From positions 310,001-374,000 of the forward strand of contig JAAROD010000069.1 in the NCBI GenBank assembly GCA_012274445.1: a stretch of 64,000 bases of DNA, read 5' to 3'. The notes below the pieces were generated by a model. It did no database searches, had not been told where the DNA came from, and saw only the letters and a program-made list of their open reading frames with translations. The translations under genes were made by a program, and so were the position numbers. This document shows positions 46,772-59,516 of the stretch, piece by piece; within the stretch, counting starts at the first letter, position 1, and the number at the start of each line of letters is the position of its first letter. Source of the DNA: Sclerotiophoma versabilis. Taxonomy: Eukaryota; Ascomycota; Dothideomycetes; Pleosporales; Didymellaceae.

Positions 46772-47175
46772 ATGAGAATCGCGATCGATATGGCGCTATT
46801 GGTGGGTTCGGCGGCTGTTGCGCTTGCAAGTCCGATTGCGAGTCCGAAGTCAAAAGATGATAAAAACGTTGGGACGATGGTAGCTGGAGTTGGGAAATGT
46901 CCGGTACGAACGATACTTTCCTGATGTGGCTCTGCAGTTACTGACTACCTCATAGACTGACTGCTGGAATGAGGCCGCCGCAAGGGCAGGCTGTGATCCT
47001 AATACGAACGACGCTTGCTTATGCGGTCCATTTTTCGATGCTGTGACTTACTGCACAGCACAGACGTGTAACGCGGGAGACAACCTGGGTATGTTTTCGA
47101 ACTGTCTTTCACAATCGATGGTAGGCTAACGTGTGGTGTTAAGCTGCGTTAAACTTCCTGTCGCCTGCATGCTAG
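46772..47175 (+). CDS. small secreted CFEM-domain protein
   Basis: The exons are 46772-46903, 46956-47088 and 47144-47175 (98 residues). The introns are 52 nt (GTACGA..TAG) and 55 nt (GTATGT..AAG, with a GGCTAAC branch site). No single open frame shows it because the exons are short. Residues 1-20 are a signal peptide (ALLVGSAAVALASP). The mature part has exactly eight cysteines in CFEM spacing: KCPTDCWNEAA, AGCDPNTNDACLCG, TYCTAQTC, and LSPAC at the end. The Asp before ACLCG is the position that binds haem iron in characterised CFEM proteins. There is no C-terminal hydrophobic GPI signal and no membrane helix, so it is free and secreted. The role is haem/iron capture or an effector function; both are inferred. 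Confidence 0.85.
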
Positions 47176-50100
47176 CAGACTGCCAGACAAGCCACATCTC
47201 CGACTATGAGGCTGCAGAGTCGGAGTTTCCATCAGAGACATGTACCATAATGTTCGATGAAGCATAGATACCCTGAGCACATTAATGAATCGCCTTGACT
47301 TACACCATCACCTTTCCATGTCACTGCATTGAGCTTGTAGCCTAGTGGGAGTCTCCGCTTACGTACATTGTTAGAGCAGTATTGCGTATCACAAGCACTT
47401 AGGCACATCGGCCGCAGCTTGTTGGATCGCCAGATGCCATGGCTCGGTCAGTGGATACGAAGGTAAGGCTTGCCGGTGGTTGTCGCGAGAACATTTCGGA
47501 ACATCTAGACTGCACTAGTACAGCTGTGGCAGTGATCTGTAAACCTGGGGTCTCCGCAACCTTAGGCATGTGCCTAGCAGCTGCAGATCATCATGCAGAA
47601 TCAGATAAGCTTCAAGACCGATGGTGGTCTTTAGACATGGTGGAATTCTCGAACGATGCGTTTGCCGGTCTTAATGACGACTGCTGTCGTGGAAATAGAG
47701 GACAGGTAGTAATAAGGTTGAGGCTGCTTCTTCATTAACAACATAAACCTCTAGTACCTGTGTAGTACCGCGGTGACCAAAGAAATCTCCACTGTCCCTC
47801 CTGAACGAAAAAGCCTGATTCCGGCTTTTTGTGGCGGCTGTAGTCTCCATGTGCGCCAGTGTGCGGTGGGCCTCACGTCGAAACACACAAGTGACGCGAG
47901 ACGAGCGCAGCGACCAACACTCGGCTAATACAAAGAGGCTGACTGTGGCTGATGATGGGTGTGACGATCAGCCTTGCTCAAAGTGTTGAAGAGACTGATG
48001 TGTTCTGTATTGCGCGTACTGCGTCCGCGGATCGTGGTCAACTGGGGTGGTGGGGTAATACTGGAGCAGAAGGAGCACAAATTGCAATGGCCAAGGCGTT
48101 GCGATGCGATCTGCATTACATGATGTGACTGATAGCTCGATGCAATTGGTTTTGATACTGGGAAGGAAGCGTAATTCGGCTGTACGGAGGGGTGTGCATG
48201 GTGATTGCTTCGTCTGCAGACACAAAGTAGCCGACTGAAATTTGAGTGTGTCGCTGAGCCGCTATTGACATGCTAATGATGGATCATCCGCTGTCTGATG
48301 CGTCATGCTTGTTTTGGATGATCTCCTTTCAACAAGGAGTTAAGTTCTGGTGTGGTCTCGTACCTCGTACGAAGGGTGCTTCCGTACCTGTTTCATCACA
48401 GGTTGCGTTTGGATGGCTTAGCGATTTTCTTCCAGCATTTCAAACTTCGTGGTGTGACATAAGAGCTCGAAGAATGACATCAAGCATGTTGATGATCTGT
48501 CGTGCTGTAGCAGGGTCTGATGTCATGCCGCTATTGCCAAACATCGATGGCTGCTTCTTTCGCCTCAAGTCGGGCCGTAGAACACGTCTGACGGTTATGA
48601 TGCGGGGCCCCAGAGAGGCTTGATCGATGACACCGGCAAATGATTGCGGCTGAAAAAGATGGCTCCGAATATATAACATGGTCGCTTTCGCATGCACGGC
48701 ATGCGTCGGCACGATGCATTGCAAAACGATGTTTGAGTAGCGCGATGATTACTGCGGAGTCGGAATGACGATGTACTGTAATCATGTCAGGACGTGTTGG
48801 GCGCAGAACTTTCTCTGCAGCGGGGTCTCGTTGAATCAACGGATCGCGACTACTGGAGGCTGCGCAATGGCGCGTCGGTGAGAGCACAGATATCGCATTT
48901 GGAGATTAAGCCTGTGGTCCCAGCGCGAAGATGAAACCGTGTCTGGTCATCGCAATAGCTAGCTCGATGCGAGCGAGCGACCTTGAGCATGATAAGGAGG
49001 GGTCGTGATAGAGGCGCAGTGTTTAGCTTTGGTACCTGCAGCATGGCCTGCAAGAGGACAGCACCGTGGCGCCACCAACGTAGCAGGCGTCTCCACCTTG
49101 AGAGCGCCGCACTGCCCGAGATTCTCCGAACACGTGCAGAGGGCAGGAAATGTCGTTTGCGGGCGAGTAAATTTTTGCCGTGACAGTGTCAGCGGCAGCT
49201 GCCCCGAACAATCTCCAAACTTCTGCCATGCTAGCCACAAAGCGGGGCGGGCTATCGACGGGCTAGGAGCACTGTCAAGAATTTCTAGAAGAAATGATAA
49301 TATTAGCGGACCCTCCCTCACCATCTGTTTCCCAACGCACCGAGAATCCTACCACCAAGGGTTGACGTGCACTTGAGCATGAACCAGAAAAGTCTGTCGT
49401 CTGGATGCTGGACAGTCATTGTCGTCATACCTTGTGGCCCACAATTCAAGGGACAGGCAGCGCCCTGGAGATGCTTCTGCCTTGTGAGGGCCAGGTGGAC
49501 AGGGTCGCCCCACCTAGATATCGGGAATGGAAAGAGCTAATGGGGCCGATATGAAAGATAGAGAGAATGCGGACATCGCCTGTTGCTGGGGGGCTGCGGC
49601 GATGCAGGATGCATGCTGCAATTTGCGCGCTGTGTGAAGACTGGACCATGTTCAAAAAAGTGCTGTGCTGGCTCTTTCACGGACCTGTGCTGCGTTCGCA
49701 GTGCAACGCGGATACCTGCATCGACTGCGGGCCGAGTTGGGTTGGCGCATTGGCCGGGTAGTATGGGTTCCTGGCGAGCAGATGTGATATAACGATGGTC
49801 TCCTGATATTGCCTTTGCTGGCTTTGACTTGCATGCTGCTGGCTCGAAGAATGCATTCGTTGGTGCTTTTGCTCTTTCCATGCTCACAATACCCCGGATC
49901 AACCCCCACGGGACAGGAGTCCTCCACCAGGCTCAGCGGCAGTGCAACGCACCCAGAAGCACCTGGAGACCACCAGCTATGCGTGGAGAGCCCATAATTG
50001 GTCATTTGACACAACCAATAGCTGAGGGGTGTCATGTCCTGTCGAACCGCGGAGAGAGATCGCCAGCACCATCCCACCACCCAGTGAATCTGGACGGTCC

Positions 50101-51278
50101 ACTTGGACGAGACCGTGGTCGGGGCAGAGGAGTTTTGCCTTCATCATGGAGGACGTGGGAGTACGTGGTCCGGGGGCTGAGGTCCCCCTCTTGAGCGTGT
50201 TTGCTGGCTCGCTTCTCCACCCAGCAGTCCTCGTCAGCCTGCCTGTGGTACAGCAGTGGCAGTTGCTCTGGTCTCACGCCCTGCCTGGTCGATAGAATGC
50301 ACAACAAAAGACCAGGCGCAAGGGCGACGAACACCGCAACAAGTGCATGAGGCAGCCAGGCGCTGTGATCGTGATGTCCCAGAATAGCGTCAACTCCAGG
50401 CAAGTGTGACGTCTCGATGAAAGGCTGCTCTTATCTCTGCACTCGAGCGCAGCGGGGCTCCTCATGTTCTCCAGACACTGCCTCCCCCATTCTTTGATTC
50501 TTTCTTTAGTTCGTCATCCGCCGTGATCACATCACCTCTGCACTGCACAGTTACACGCACAACTGCCGCCCGCTCACGTACGCTGCTGCGTTGGCTCTCA
50601 CAGGACGGGCCCCCGCTGTCTTATTGCTGCTTCACGTTCTGCCCGTCCCCACAGACAGCCTCACCAGAGCGACCACTGCAGCGCCGTGACCAATCGTGGT
50701 GCGCTCGCCGACCTTCACCGCTGGACCAGCAGCAGATTTTTGCTGCAAATTTGCAGGCCTTTGTCAGGCTCACCAACAATTGAGAAACTCCACCGTGCGC
50801 ATCGTGAGTGCGGAGACCGAGGCAGGCATCTTCCGCGTCGACAAAGGCACAGCGATCACCTTTGCCCGCCTCGCTTCACCAGCGCCGACCCTGCACAGGC
50901 TTCAGTGGACGGAAAAGCGCAGAGGCAGCCGGACGCACGCCATCGCTCCGACACGCCATCAGCCATCGCCGACACACGCCAGCTTCAGTGGTCCCTGCTC
51001 CAGACTACTGCGCTCCGCACAGCGACTGGGGGCGCCGCTAGCTGATACGTTTTTGACTCGGCGTACCTTTGAGGTAGCCAAGCCGAGTGGAGCAGTCCGC
51101 CCCGTGTCTTTCGTTCGATTCCGGCAGATCCTCGTCAGCACAGGCCTGCCTCAGCGCTGCTCAGCAGCCACCGACCCCCACACGCACAATCCCGCCAACC
51201 TTTTGTTCTTATACCCTCCGACGCCCCAGCCATACCCCCCTTCCCCATCTTTCACACGCCGCCTCTGGTGCTTATCAC
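47176..51278. other. gene-poor region upstream of creA
   Basis: 4.1 kb with no supported gene. Frames of 60-140 codons occur on both strands but none has a domain, splice support or consistent codon use. The last ~800 bp are pyrimidine-rich and are probably the long creA promoter/leader. Confidence 0.5.
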
Positions 51279-52618
51279 ATGCAACCCTTCAACTTGTCAA
51301 GCGTACTAAACCCGGACACCTCCCCGCAGCAGACATCAACTACAGCAAGTACATCTGCATCGACACAACCGCCCTCGTCAATGGCTACTGCTACTGTGAG
51401 CCTCATGGCTCCCCTCTTACAGCAACAGGCCCAGGAAGAGCCTCGCCAGGACCTGCCCCGTCCTTACAAGTGCCCTCTCTGTGACAAGGCCTTCCACCGT
51501 CTGGAGCATCAGACCCGTCACATCCGCACTCACACCGGAGAGAAGCCCCATGCCTGCACCTTCCCCGGTTGCACGAAACGATTTTCGCGTTCAGACGAGC
51601 TCACCAGGTATGCATCCCTTCAACTCGTACTCGCTCTTCTTTCACTAACTCTCTTCACAGGCATTCAAGGATACACAACAACCCCAACTCAAGAAGGGGC
51701 AAGGGTCAGCATGCCGCTGCCCACCAGGCCGCTGTCGCCGCCGTTCAGGCTGGCCTTGTCGAGCCTGGCTCTAGCCTGGCGCACATGATGGCTCCCCCTC
51801 CACCAAAGACTATATCTCGCAGTGCGCCTGGCTCTGCACTTGGCTCGCCGAATGTGTCGCCGCCTCACTCCTTCTCTAACTACTCTCCCAACGTTGGCAA
51901 CGATCTGGCTGCCTACCGTCACGGAGGTCTCAGCAGCAACAGCAACAGCCCCAATGGCATGTCAAGAAACATGGACTTGCTTGCAGACGCAGCCTCAAGA
52001 CTCGAGAACCGTCATGGCCACCACCCTTACTCCAGTCGTCATCACAACACCAGCCACGGTTATCACCCTTACAGCAACCACCGCCTTCCTGGCCTCTCTC
52101 AGTACGCCTACTCTTCACAGCCAATGTCAAGGTCGCATTCTCATGAGGATGACGACCCATATTCCCACAGGATGACGAAGAGATCGCGGCCGGGCTCGCC
52201 GATGTCGACTGCACCTCCTTCGCCGACATTCTCCCATGACTCCGCTAGTCCCACCCCCGACCACACTCCCCTTGCGACACCAGCCCACTCGCCCCGACTT
52301 CGACCGCATGGATTCAACGATCTCCAACTGCCGCATCTGCGCCACTTGAGCCTCAACCAAAATTACGTCCCTGCGCTTGCGCCCATGGAACCCCAGACAG
52401 ATCGCGAGGCGCCGTATGTTCCTAGCACTTCATCCGGGCTCAGGATTGGGGATATCATCTCGAAACCTGAGGGTGCTCAGCGCAAGCTGCCTGTTCCTCA
52501 GGTCCCCAAGGTCGCTGTGCAGGATCTTCTCAACGGCCCCACAAATAGTGGTTTCTCTTCTGGCAACTCCTCTACGACACCCTCGATAGCTGGCGAGGAC
52601 CTTGCAAACCGCACATAA
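51279..52618 (+). CDS. creA: carbon catabolite repressor CreA/Cre1
   Basis: A C2H2 zinc-finger DNA-binding repressor that switches off genes for alternative carbon sources when glucose is present; nuclear. The exons are 51279-51607 and 51661-52618 (428 residues; Aspergillus CreA has about 416). The 53-nt intron (GTATGC..CAG) interrupts the second finger between LTR and HSRIH. The two fingers (residues 63-115) begin RPYKCPLCDKAFHRLEHQTR and continue GEKPHACTFPGCTKRFSRSDELTR, the CreA signature for SYGGRG sites. The linker NNPNSRRGKGQ, an alanine-rich stretch, SPPHSFSNYSPN and the C-terminal TPSIAGEDLANRT all match the family. The start MQPFNLSSVLNP is the first ATG in frame with a fitting N-terminus. 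Confidence 0.95.
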
Positions 52619-54379
52619 AAATTCCCTTATCATTGCATGGATCGGCGTATGATAGCATTACATGGCTTTTGTCATTTGGATTAGCGAGCGTTCTACGGAA
52701 TCATAGATGGACTCATGAGGGGCACAGCCCGCGGAATATCACGACTTCAACTCTCGAATTCGGATCACCCAACAACATAGACTTGCAGATTTTCCTTTGT
52801 CGAATTCAATACCCCGGGAATCCTAGCGATTCCAGTCTTGTATTCTTCTCCCACTCAACTTTGCTTTTGGCATGCAGCCAGGCGCATGGGGTATGCCTGC
52901 TTATTGGCAGGTTACTGGTTAGACAGCAACCCAACGCCTAGCGCGTAATCGAGACTCACACATTCCACTCTTTAAGTTCCCTATTACGAGATGATTATGA
53001 GCTGCCCGTGACGTGATCCAAGTTCCAAGTGTTGCAATGAGAATACGAACAGGGAACGAGGATGCCATGCACACCCCTGGGTGCGCATCCCCTCCCACCC
53101 CAGCATCAGAGGACCATGGTAGCACGATGATTTTCTTTTCTTCCCCGCACTACCAAAGAAAAATGTACAACACACATCAGGAGAGCATCACACATCACGA
53201 CAGGTTCTCCGCACTTGACACATCCGTCCCGTGGTTACGCGCCCAATTCCCCACGGGTTGTCTCAGCCCAAAAGAAGATGCGGTCAAGGTCATCTACGAC
53301 GCCCACAATGTTTCAGTAATCCACTGTGCGACCACACCCACACTGTTTCTGTCCTGTCCACATTCCTTGGGCGATAAGCCCACGGCTCCACAATCGTGAT
53401 CTCCGCATTTTGCGCACCTCGTACGAATGCCTTGATCTGCTAGCGCAGTTGGCGCAAGAACTTTCTATCAGGCAAGTGTGCTGGGTAATTACCACTTCCG
53501 GACTCGGGAGGTATCCATTCTGAGCACAATTCCCACGATGGTGAGACCCCTGCTGTGGTCCTATTGACTGCCCTTATCTTTGCTTCTGTCTCTCGCTTTT
53601 TTTCGGCGGTATAGCGAACTGGCTCTGACTCTCACTCGGCATCCGTCGGGTTTTGAGACGGCCCCTGAGCCCGTCTCGGGCTTTCTTCGTCGAACATTTC
53701 CTGTGACGCTCCTTCATCTGACGAGTGCCCAGAAATGCCCATAGCTGCACCCCAGATTGGAGCGCTGGCGCTCCCCACATTCCTGTCTCTGAGCGGCACA
53801 ACGAACGACCACCCTGGATGGCAAATCGGCAGGTAGAGCGGGAGGTTTCTCCGCCTTGCGTCACTTTGAAGGTTGTCGGCCCGGCAGCTGCGAAGTTTAC
53901 CCTGCATTGTGTAACTTTACCAAACCAAAGAACCACAGGACAGTCAAACACCTCGTTCCCTCTTATCACAACTTGCAACATGCACGACTAAAGAGTTGAG
54001 CTTCACACGCTAGGCGCCTAGCTGGCGGCGGTACCTTCCTCAAAAATGTCATTCAAGGACGGGGTCCACACAGGACGCCAATCTCACAAGACAAAGCACG
54101 CCATCCAATAGTTTGGACTCGTGGGTCCTCCATTTTCCTTTTTCCTTGCAGAACTTTGAAGACATGAGGCCAGAGTCAGCAAAAGATAAGCAAAACCCCA
54201 CCATTCACACTACTTATTCAGCCGCCTTGTAGCTAGAGATAACCTCTCCACAGCGAATCTCACCACGTATCAGTAGTGTGTACCCCTTGCTGACTCGTCC
54301 GTCTAGCGAGCTTCTAGACGCATCCGCTTTCGTACAGCGTAAATCCTCCTCCAACTGTGGGGTCTCCACACTTACCTGC

Positions 54380-54558
54380 AACTGTCCACTCCCGGGACTG
54401 TGAGCGGATAAGGCTGGCCAAAGCTCGCTGCTCCACTGAGGCGTCGCGGTTCCGTATCTAGGGACGAAAGATATTCCGGCGAAATTGCACCAGTGAGAGG
54501 GGCGGACTGTGGAGATGGAGAGACATCGTCTAAGAGGCTCCACGCCTGGACTTCCTTA
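54380..54558 (-). other. exon-like stretch, unassigned
   Basis: On the minus strand a CAG acceptor preceded by a TTAAC branch-like site opens a frame starting AWSLLDDVSPSPQSAPL and ending LTVPGVDSCR at a GTAAGT donor. Composition and signals look like an internal exon. No matching upstream or downstream exon could be joined, so it may belong to a decayed gene. Exact borders are approximate. Confidence 0.25.
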
Positions 54559-57069
54559 TCCGGTTAAGGATCCGCATCGTGAATTTGTCCGTCACATGAG
54601 GCTCACGATATGTGGGCAGGCTTACGACGTCGGCATTTTACCGATCGCTTGCGCTTGACCAGGGCCGTTGTTCCTTTGCGACGTTGTCGCGAAAGGGTCT
54701 TCCTTCCGCCGTGGGTGCTACAGTGCAATCTGCCTCAAGTCATGGGCTGTCAGTTCATCTGCAACACCCAAATCACTTTCCGCTCGTCCTCCGCTTCGGC
54801 GGACCGTCTGAAAACGTCTAGCGACAACATTCCGCTTTGCTCACCAACTTCCTCAAAGCACTTTGAGATGTCAACCCCGCCTTTGCAGCACGGCAGGATC
54901 TGGTACAACGGCCGTCATCTAAATCCAACGTCGCGTACCAGGCGGCTGGTACCCTCAGCTGACACTTCAACATCCAGGTGGCTCATCCTCAATTTATTCT
55001 GTAGATCTACTATGGACAGCCGCAAACGGTGGTTGCCCCTGCATAACGGCAAATAGCTTGCCTACCACAGCACTGACCGCGCGTTCATGACCAAAGTCGA
55101 AATGCTGAACATCATCCTGACCACATCGTGAACACGCAGATGTCAATTTCTTTGTGAACCTACGCAAGAGGTCACATATCCGATGCTACTTGATAGCGGC
55201 TGTTACACCCGGAGTCAGTCCCTTTGCGGTCAACAGTCTTTCCTCCCAACCCTCAACATGACGACTCATGCTTTCACATGCAGCAGATGAGGTTGTCAGG
55301 AATACCAATGATACAAGCTCGTTGTTACTAGCAGCAGTTGCGATTGATCAAATTTCCGTGAACGATGTGGAGACTACACCACCCAGGCTTCATATGGCAC
55401 GTATATATTTGCACAATATTGACAGCCTATCGAGTGTGTTGCTACCAATTACTCTATGATTGATGAACGTGAAGTTTAGCGAATATGATGTGCAAGATAC
55501 ACTTTGCATATCAGGTACATGCACATCGGAAGTTAGCATTCAAACCTGCAAAGTAATCATCAACGCGTCACACTTCCGTCAAACACTTTTGTTGGGAGGT
55601 ACCTGCATCACCTCAAACGCTCCTTCACATGCCAGCATGTGAATCTCTCTCCATCAAAGCCCCCACGCCAACCCCAAAACCGGCACCTATCCTACCTTTG
55701 CTACCCCAGACAGCTCTGGCCCTCCTCTTCCGCTCAACTAACCCATTCAGCCATATACCCGCGGTCCAGCGGACCGGCAAATATCCAGTCAAAGCACCCT
55801 CCGAGGCCTTCGCACAGCCTCAGACCCTGACTCACGAAAACCCGCCGGAAGCAATATGTACCCTGCGGTACTCGTACTCTTAGGGGCCTGGTACTTCGCC
55901 CGAGGTTACTTGCGCCCGAGCTGCCGCGGGAAAGTACCCAGCGAGCGGTATTCAATCTCGGCTACACTTCTATTGACAATGTTTCAGCTCGGTGCAAAGC
56001 TGATGCCGCGTCGTATCTTTTGAGACATTTGGGAACATTCCTTGTTGTGCAAAGGCCAGTTGGAGCTTCGGCCCCGGCGTTTTCGCGGGAATGAAGTTCC
56101 GGTGGCGCAGGAGAGTGCCGTGATGTGGGGATTCGGGAGAACTCAGGGTCGTGAGCCCGGTTGGGGAGCAGGTCGATGCTTTGCGAGGGTCAAGTAGCCT
56201 TGCACGTGCTTGATAGATGAGCTGCGTAGAGGGATTGCTTGTTAGGGGCTGTTTCGAGTTTGAAAGGAGACGGGGGGATGCCGCGGGACGTTCGGGGGCA
56301 TGTCCGATGGGTGAATTTGCTGTACAGTCTTGGGGGTTTGATAGGTGCGAAATAACCTCATAGCAGATATCGAAACCACGACTGCATGGACAAAATATTT
56401 GCGGTTTTCTCGTTAGTGCCGGAATGCCCAGAGTGGCAGGTGTGCTGCGTCGACTAGCAGAGCATCACGGCCTCGCCGGCTTGCAGCGTCCGCAACAGCT
56501 GCAACACTCACAGCAACGACTTCAACACGCGTAACCACGCACACTGAGCGCAAAGGAGCATCTTCTCTCGATCCCTGTTTCCTATACGACGTCGTATCTC
56601 CTTTTACGCTCTCCTTTGCAACATCACGCAGTATCACGCCGGTTCCATTCTTCCTATCTCAACTCCACTCACTCCTATTCTAGCAAACAATTCCAACGAT
56701 CGGCTCCCGCGGAGCAGTCTAGATCTCGATGCGTTCACGCACACCACCTCCAGAAGGGCGATCAGAGAGGTCCAACTGAGTCGTGATCTTCGCCCTACGG
56801 CTCTCCGTGACTCTGACTCTGGTTTCCACGGAAGGCGCCGTGTTAGCCGCTTCTTCCGTAGATGAAGAGCTGCGGTGACGTGACATGTGGGGTAGTCACT
56901 CTGGGGTACATCAACGATGTCCGCCAGCAGCGCCGATTTCTGAACCACGACTAAGATCGGAACTGCATATTTTCAAACCAGTACTGCAGACAGATTGCAA
57001 GTATGAGGTAGGTGGCGTGGTGTTGTCTTATGTAGCGCTTGGGAAATACATCATACTCTCTAGGCATCG

Positions 57070-57157
57070 CAGTGGTATCGCAGTGCTATCACAGTGCTGT
57101 CACACGGCTATCACACGGCTATCACACGGCTATCACACAGCTATCACACAGCTATCG
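57070..57157. repeat. 11-bp tandem repeat, 8 copies
   Basis: Eight consecutive 11-bp units with consensus CACGGCTATCA. The central three are identical, and the outer ones differ at one to three positions. Confidence 0.9.
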
Positions 57158-57476
57158 CAAGAACAGTCGTAGTGGACGCAATCGGTGCTTTGCCGAGCTA
57201 TGGAGGGAGCAGGGTGACGGCGTTCGAAACAGCAAGTTTGACAGCATACCGGGCGAAGCGCCGTACTGGTCCACGTTGGATGATGCCCTGATTCAAGACG
57301 CGAACGAGACAACACACAGCCACGCCAGCGTTCCCGTAACCACATCGTGTTCCAGTCAGTCCGTCTGTCAACAACCCAGTACCTCGCTACTTCGTCTATG
57401 ACCATTCGAATCCCGTTTCGCGAGCCCTTGGCCACCACGCACCGCTTCATGCTTCGTTCAGAGTGTCCAACCTCTT

Positions 57477-57746
57477 GTGTCTCACGGGGTAGATGATGCT
57501 GAGACTAACCGTTTCCTGCATCACATCTGGATTGCAAATCCCACGTCCACTCAGTCCTTGCATATCAGGTTTGATCTGTCAACGCCAACAGGCGAGTACC
57601 TAGAAGATGCAAGCAAGTACCTAGAAGATGCCAGCAAGTACCTAAAAGATGCAAGCAAGTACCTAAAAGATGCAAGCAAGTACCTAAAAGATGCAAGCAA
57701 GTACCTAAAAGATGCAAGCAAGTACCTAAAAGATGCAAGCAAGTAA
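57477..57746 (+). CDS. possible 89-residue protein ending in seven KYLKDAS repeats
   Basis: The frame begins MSHGVDDAETNRFLHHIW, runs about 39 residues and then consists of seven heptads (EYLEDAS, KYLEDAS, then five KYLKDAS) before a stop. The heptads would form an amphipathic charged helix. There is no signal peptide and no known domain. A tandem repeat that is a multiple of three stays open by itself, so this may not be a gene. The first 39 codons are the only independent evidence. Confidence 0.25.
   Translation: MSHGVDDAETNRFLHHIWIANPTSTQSLHIRFDLSTPTGEYLEDASKYLEDASKYLKDASKYLKDASKYLKDASKYLKDASKYLKDASK
57594..57740. repeat. 21-bp tandem repeat, 7 copies
   Basis: Seven head-to-tail units of 21 bp; units 3-7 are identical. 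The unit is a multiple of three, so both strands stay open. The plus strand encodes repeats of KYLKDAS and then stops two codons after the array. Confidence 0.95.
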
Positions 57747-59516
57747 ACAAGAAAACCACATCTTACTAATACCATCCTGCTTCCGATACCATTCTACTTC
57801 CAAATCTATCCGTCTGGAAGTAGCGCGTACACTGCACTCACTGCTAGCACAGCATGAGCACGCTAGTTCCCACCTCATCACCCGCACTGGTCGGGGAGGT
57901 GTATCAAACACCACATCTCACATGTAGCATATCACTGCTGCATAGCGTAGCACCCTCCGATCTAGCAGTTTGCTTTAAATAAATGCACTAGTAACAGTAG
58001 CAACACGGAACGTGGTGGCTTGTGCATGCTACTTTACAGTAATATAAAAAAAAAAGAATAAAAAAAAAAAAAAAGAACAGGGTGGTGCATAATTACATCC
58101 GAGCCACACGTCGAGTAGGGAATGCAATCGAAAAGCTGGTTATCGGGACGGTGTACATGTTATTCATCGACTATGTGCAATCGACATGTCGAGCGTGGGG
58201 TGTTGATACTTGACACCTGCTGATCGTGGACATGTGATGTGTTTGTTTGAGGTACGGTGTGTCGATCGTGCTAGCTTGCGTGCTGCTACACATCAACGAC
58301 GGCCAATGCAAGTTGCACGATTTGATCATGGCTGGCTTGCGGAAGCAAGGTACAGTCCACCCGAGTTCTCTGCGTACGGACTGCACCTACAATGTACTTC
58401 GACTGGTGTAGTCGTCTCACTCCTAGGCTACGATTGGAGGCATGGCTTGTTGAGATGCGCATTTTCATTTGACGCAAAGGTGGTGGTGGCATCCCATTCA
58501 TCACACACAAAGAATGAAGCGGTGTGTGTCACTGCAGTTTTGCAAAAGGAAGGTGCATATACTTGCAAGCAAACATGAAGGGACCTCCGTGTCGATTGGA
58601 GTGCCCAAGAAAGGGAGTGCGTCTGTATGGCTGTGAATGTGGAGATAGGCGCCCACCGATACACCAAGCGTCGCTGTACGCCTTCTTGCCCTTTTGAGAC
58701 CTCTCGGGATGACGGCAGAATAGCAGCCCGTGATTCCTCCATTCAGCGCGTCCAGACCAAGTGACCTCTTTTTCTCCTTAGAGCGCGGAGCGGAAAACTG
58801 CACCTGGCCGTGCTCCTCCACCCCCACGAAGCTACCCCGCTTCCCCTATAACACTGCAGATATGATCGGCCACACACATGCATTTCATCCATTTATCCAA
58901 GAACAGCCCGGAAGTTGTTGATGGTAGAGCCCGGTGGTTTGGGTCGCGGAGCGTGCTCCCCGAACCTTGCTCCTGCTGACAGACGTCCAGGCCCCTGGAC
59001 TTGCACGTGTGCGTCTGCTCTGAGGAGGAAGACGTACCAACCCCAAGCCGGTCCGGCATGCCTGTATGGCGCAGGGCAACCCGCACTCAGGGGCGGGAAG
59101 GAGGTGGCATAAGGAAGGAGCCTGCTAAGAGAATATTGGTGTCGGCGTTAGCGCGCAAACAGTGCACCCATGGCTGTCTTGGATGACAGTATTACGAAGC
59201 TGATGGTCTTGCTGAGGTGAGTATTGGGCACGCACACTGGCGGTGAAGATACGCGAGTTGGGGGCGATCAATCTGGGGTGTGGGGTGGTCACCCCACACA
59301 AGCCTATGGCGTGGGCTGCCGGCAACGCATGATCGGTGATGCACGATCTCAGCCTGACAACCTCTCTGTCAGCTGCTGTACGTGAAGGCGTAGCAGAGAA
59401 TTGTGGACAGATGCTTACCCAGGTCTCTGCGGCTTCATGTTCGCGAGCAATGCATATGGTGGGTGTGGTTGCAGTCGTTCAGGCAGAACATGTCCTGGCA
59501 AGACGCATCATGTTGC

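Larger units (their letters stand above)
52619..59516. other. large gene-poor region
   Basis: 6.9 kb between creA and the recombinase gene with no firm gene. It holds two minisatellites (57070-57157 and 57594-57740), a poly-A stretch near 58046-58076 and one exon-like piece at 54380-54558. The other open frames are short, lie on both strands and have no domain. Confidence 0.5.

Noticed and set aside
51041..51125. tRNA-like A- and B-box words (GTTCGATTCC) upstream of creA
   Set aside because: Spacing and flanks do not fold into a cloverleaf with an acceptor stem; likely chance in the leader.
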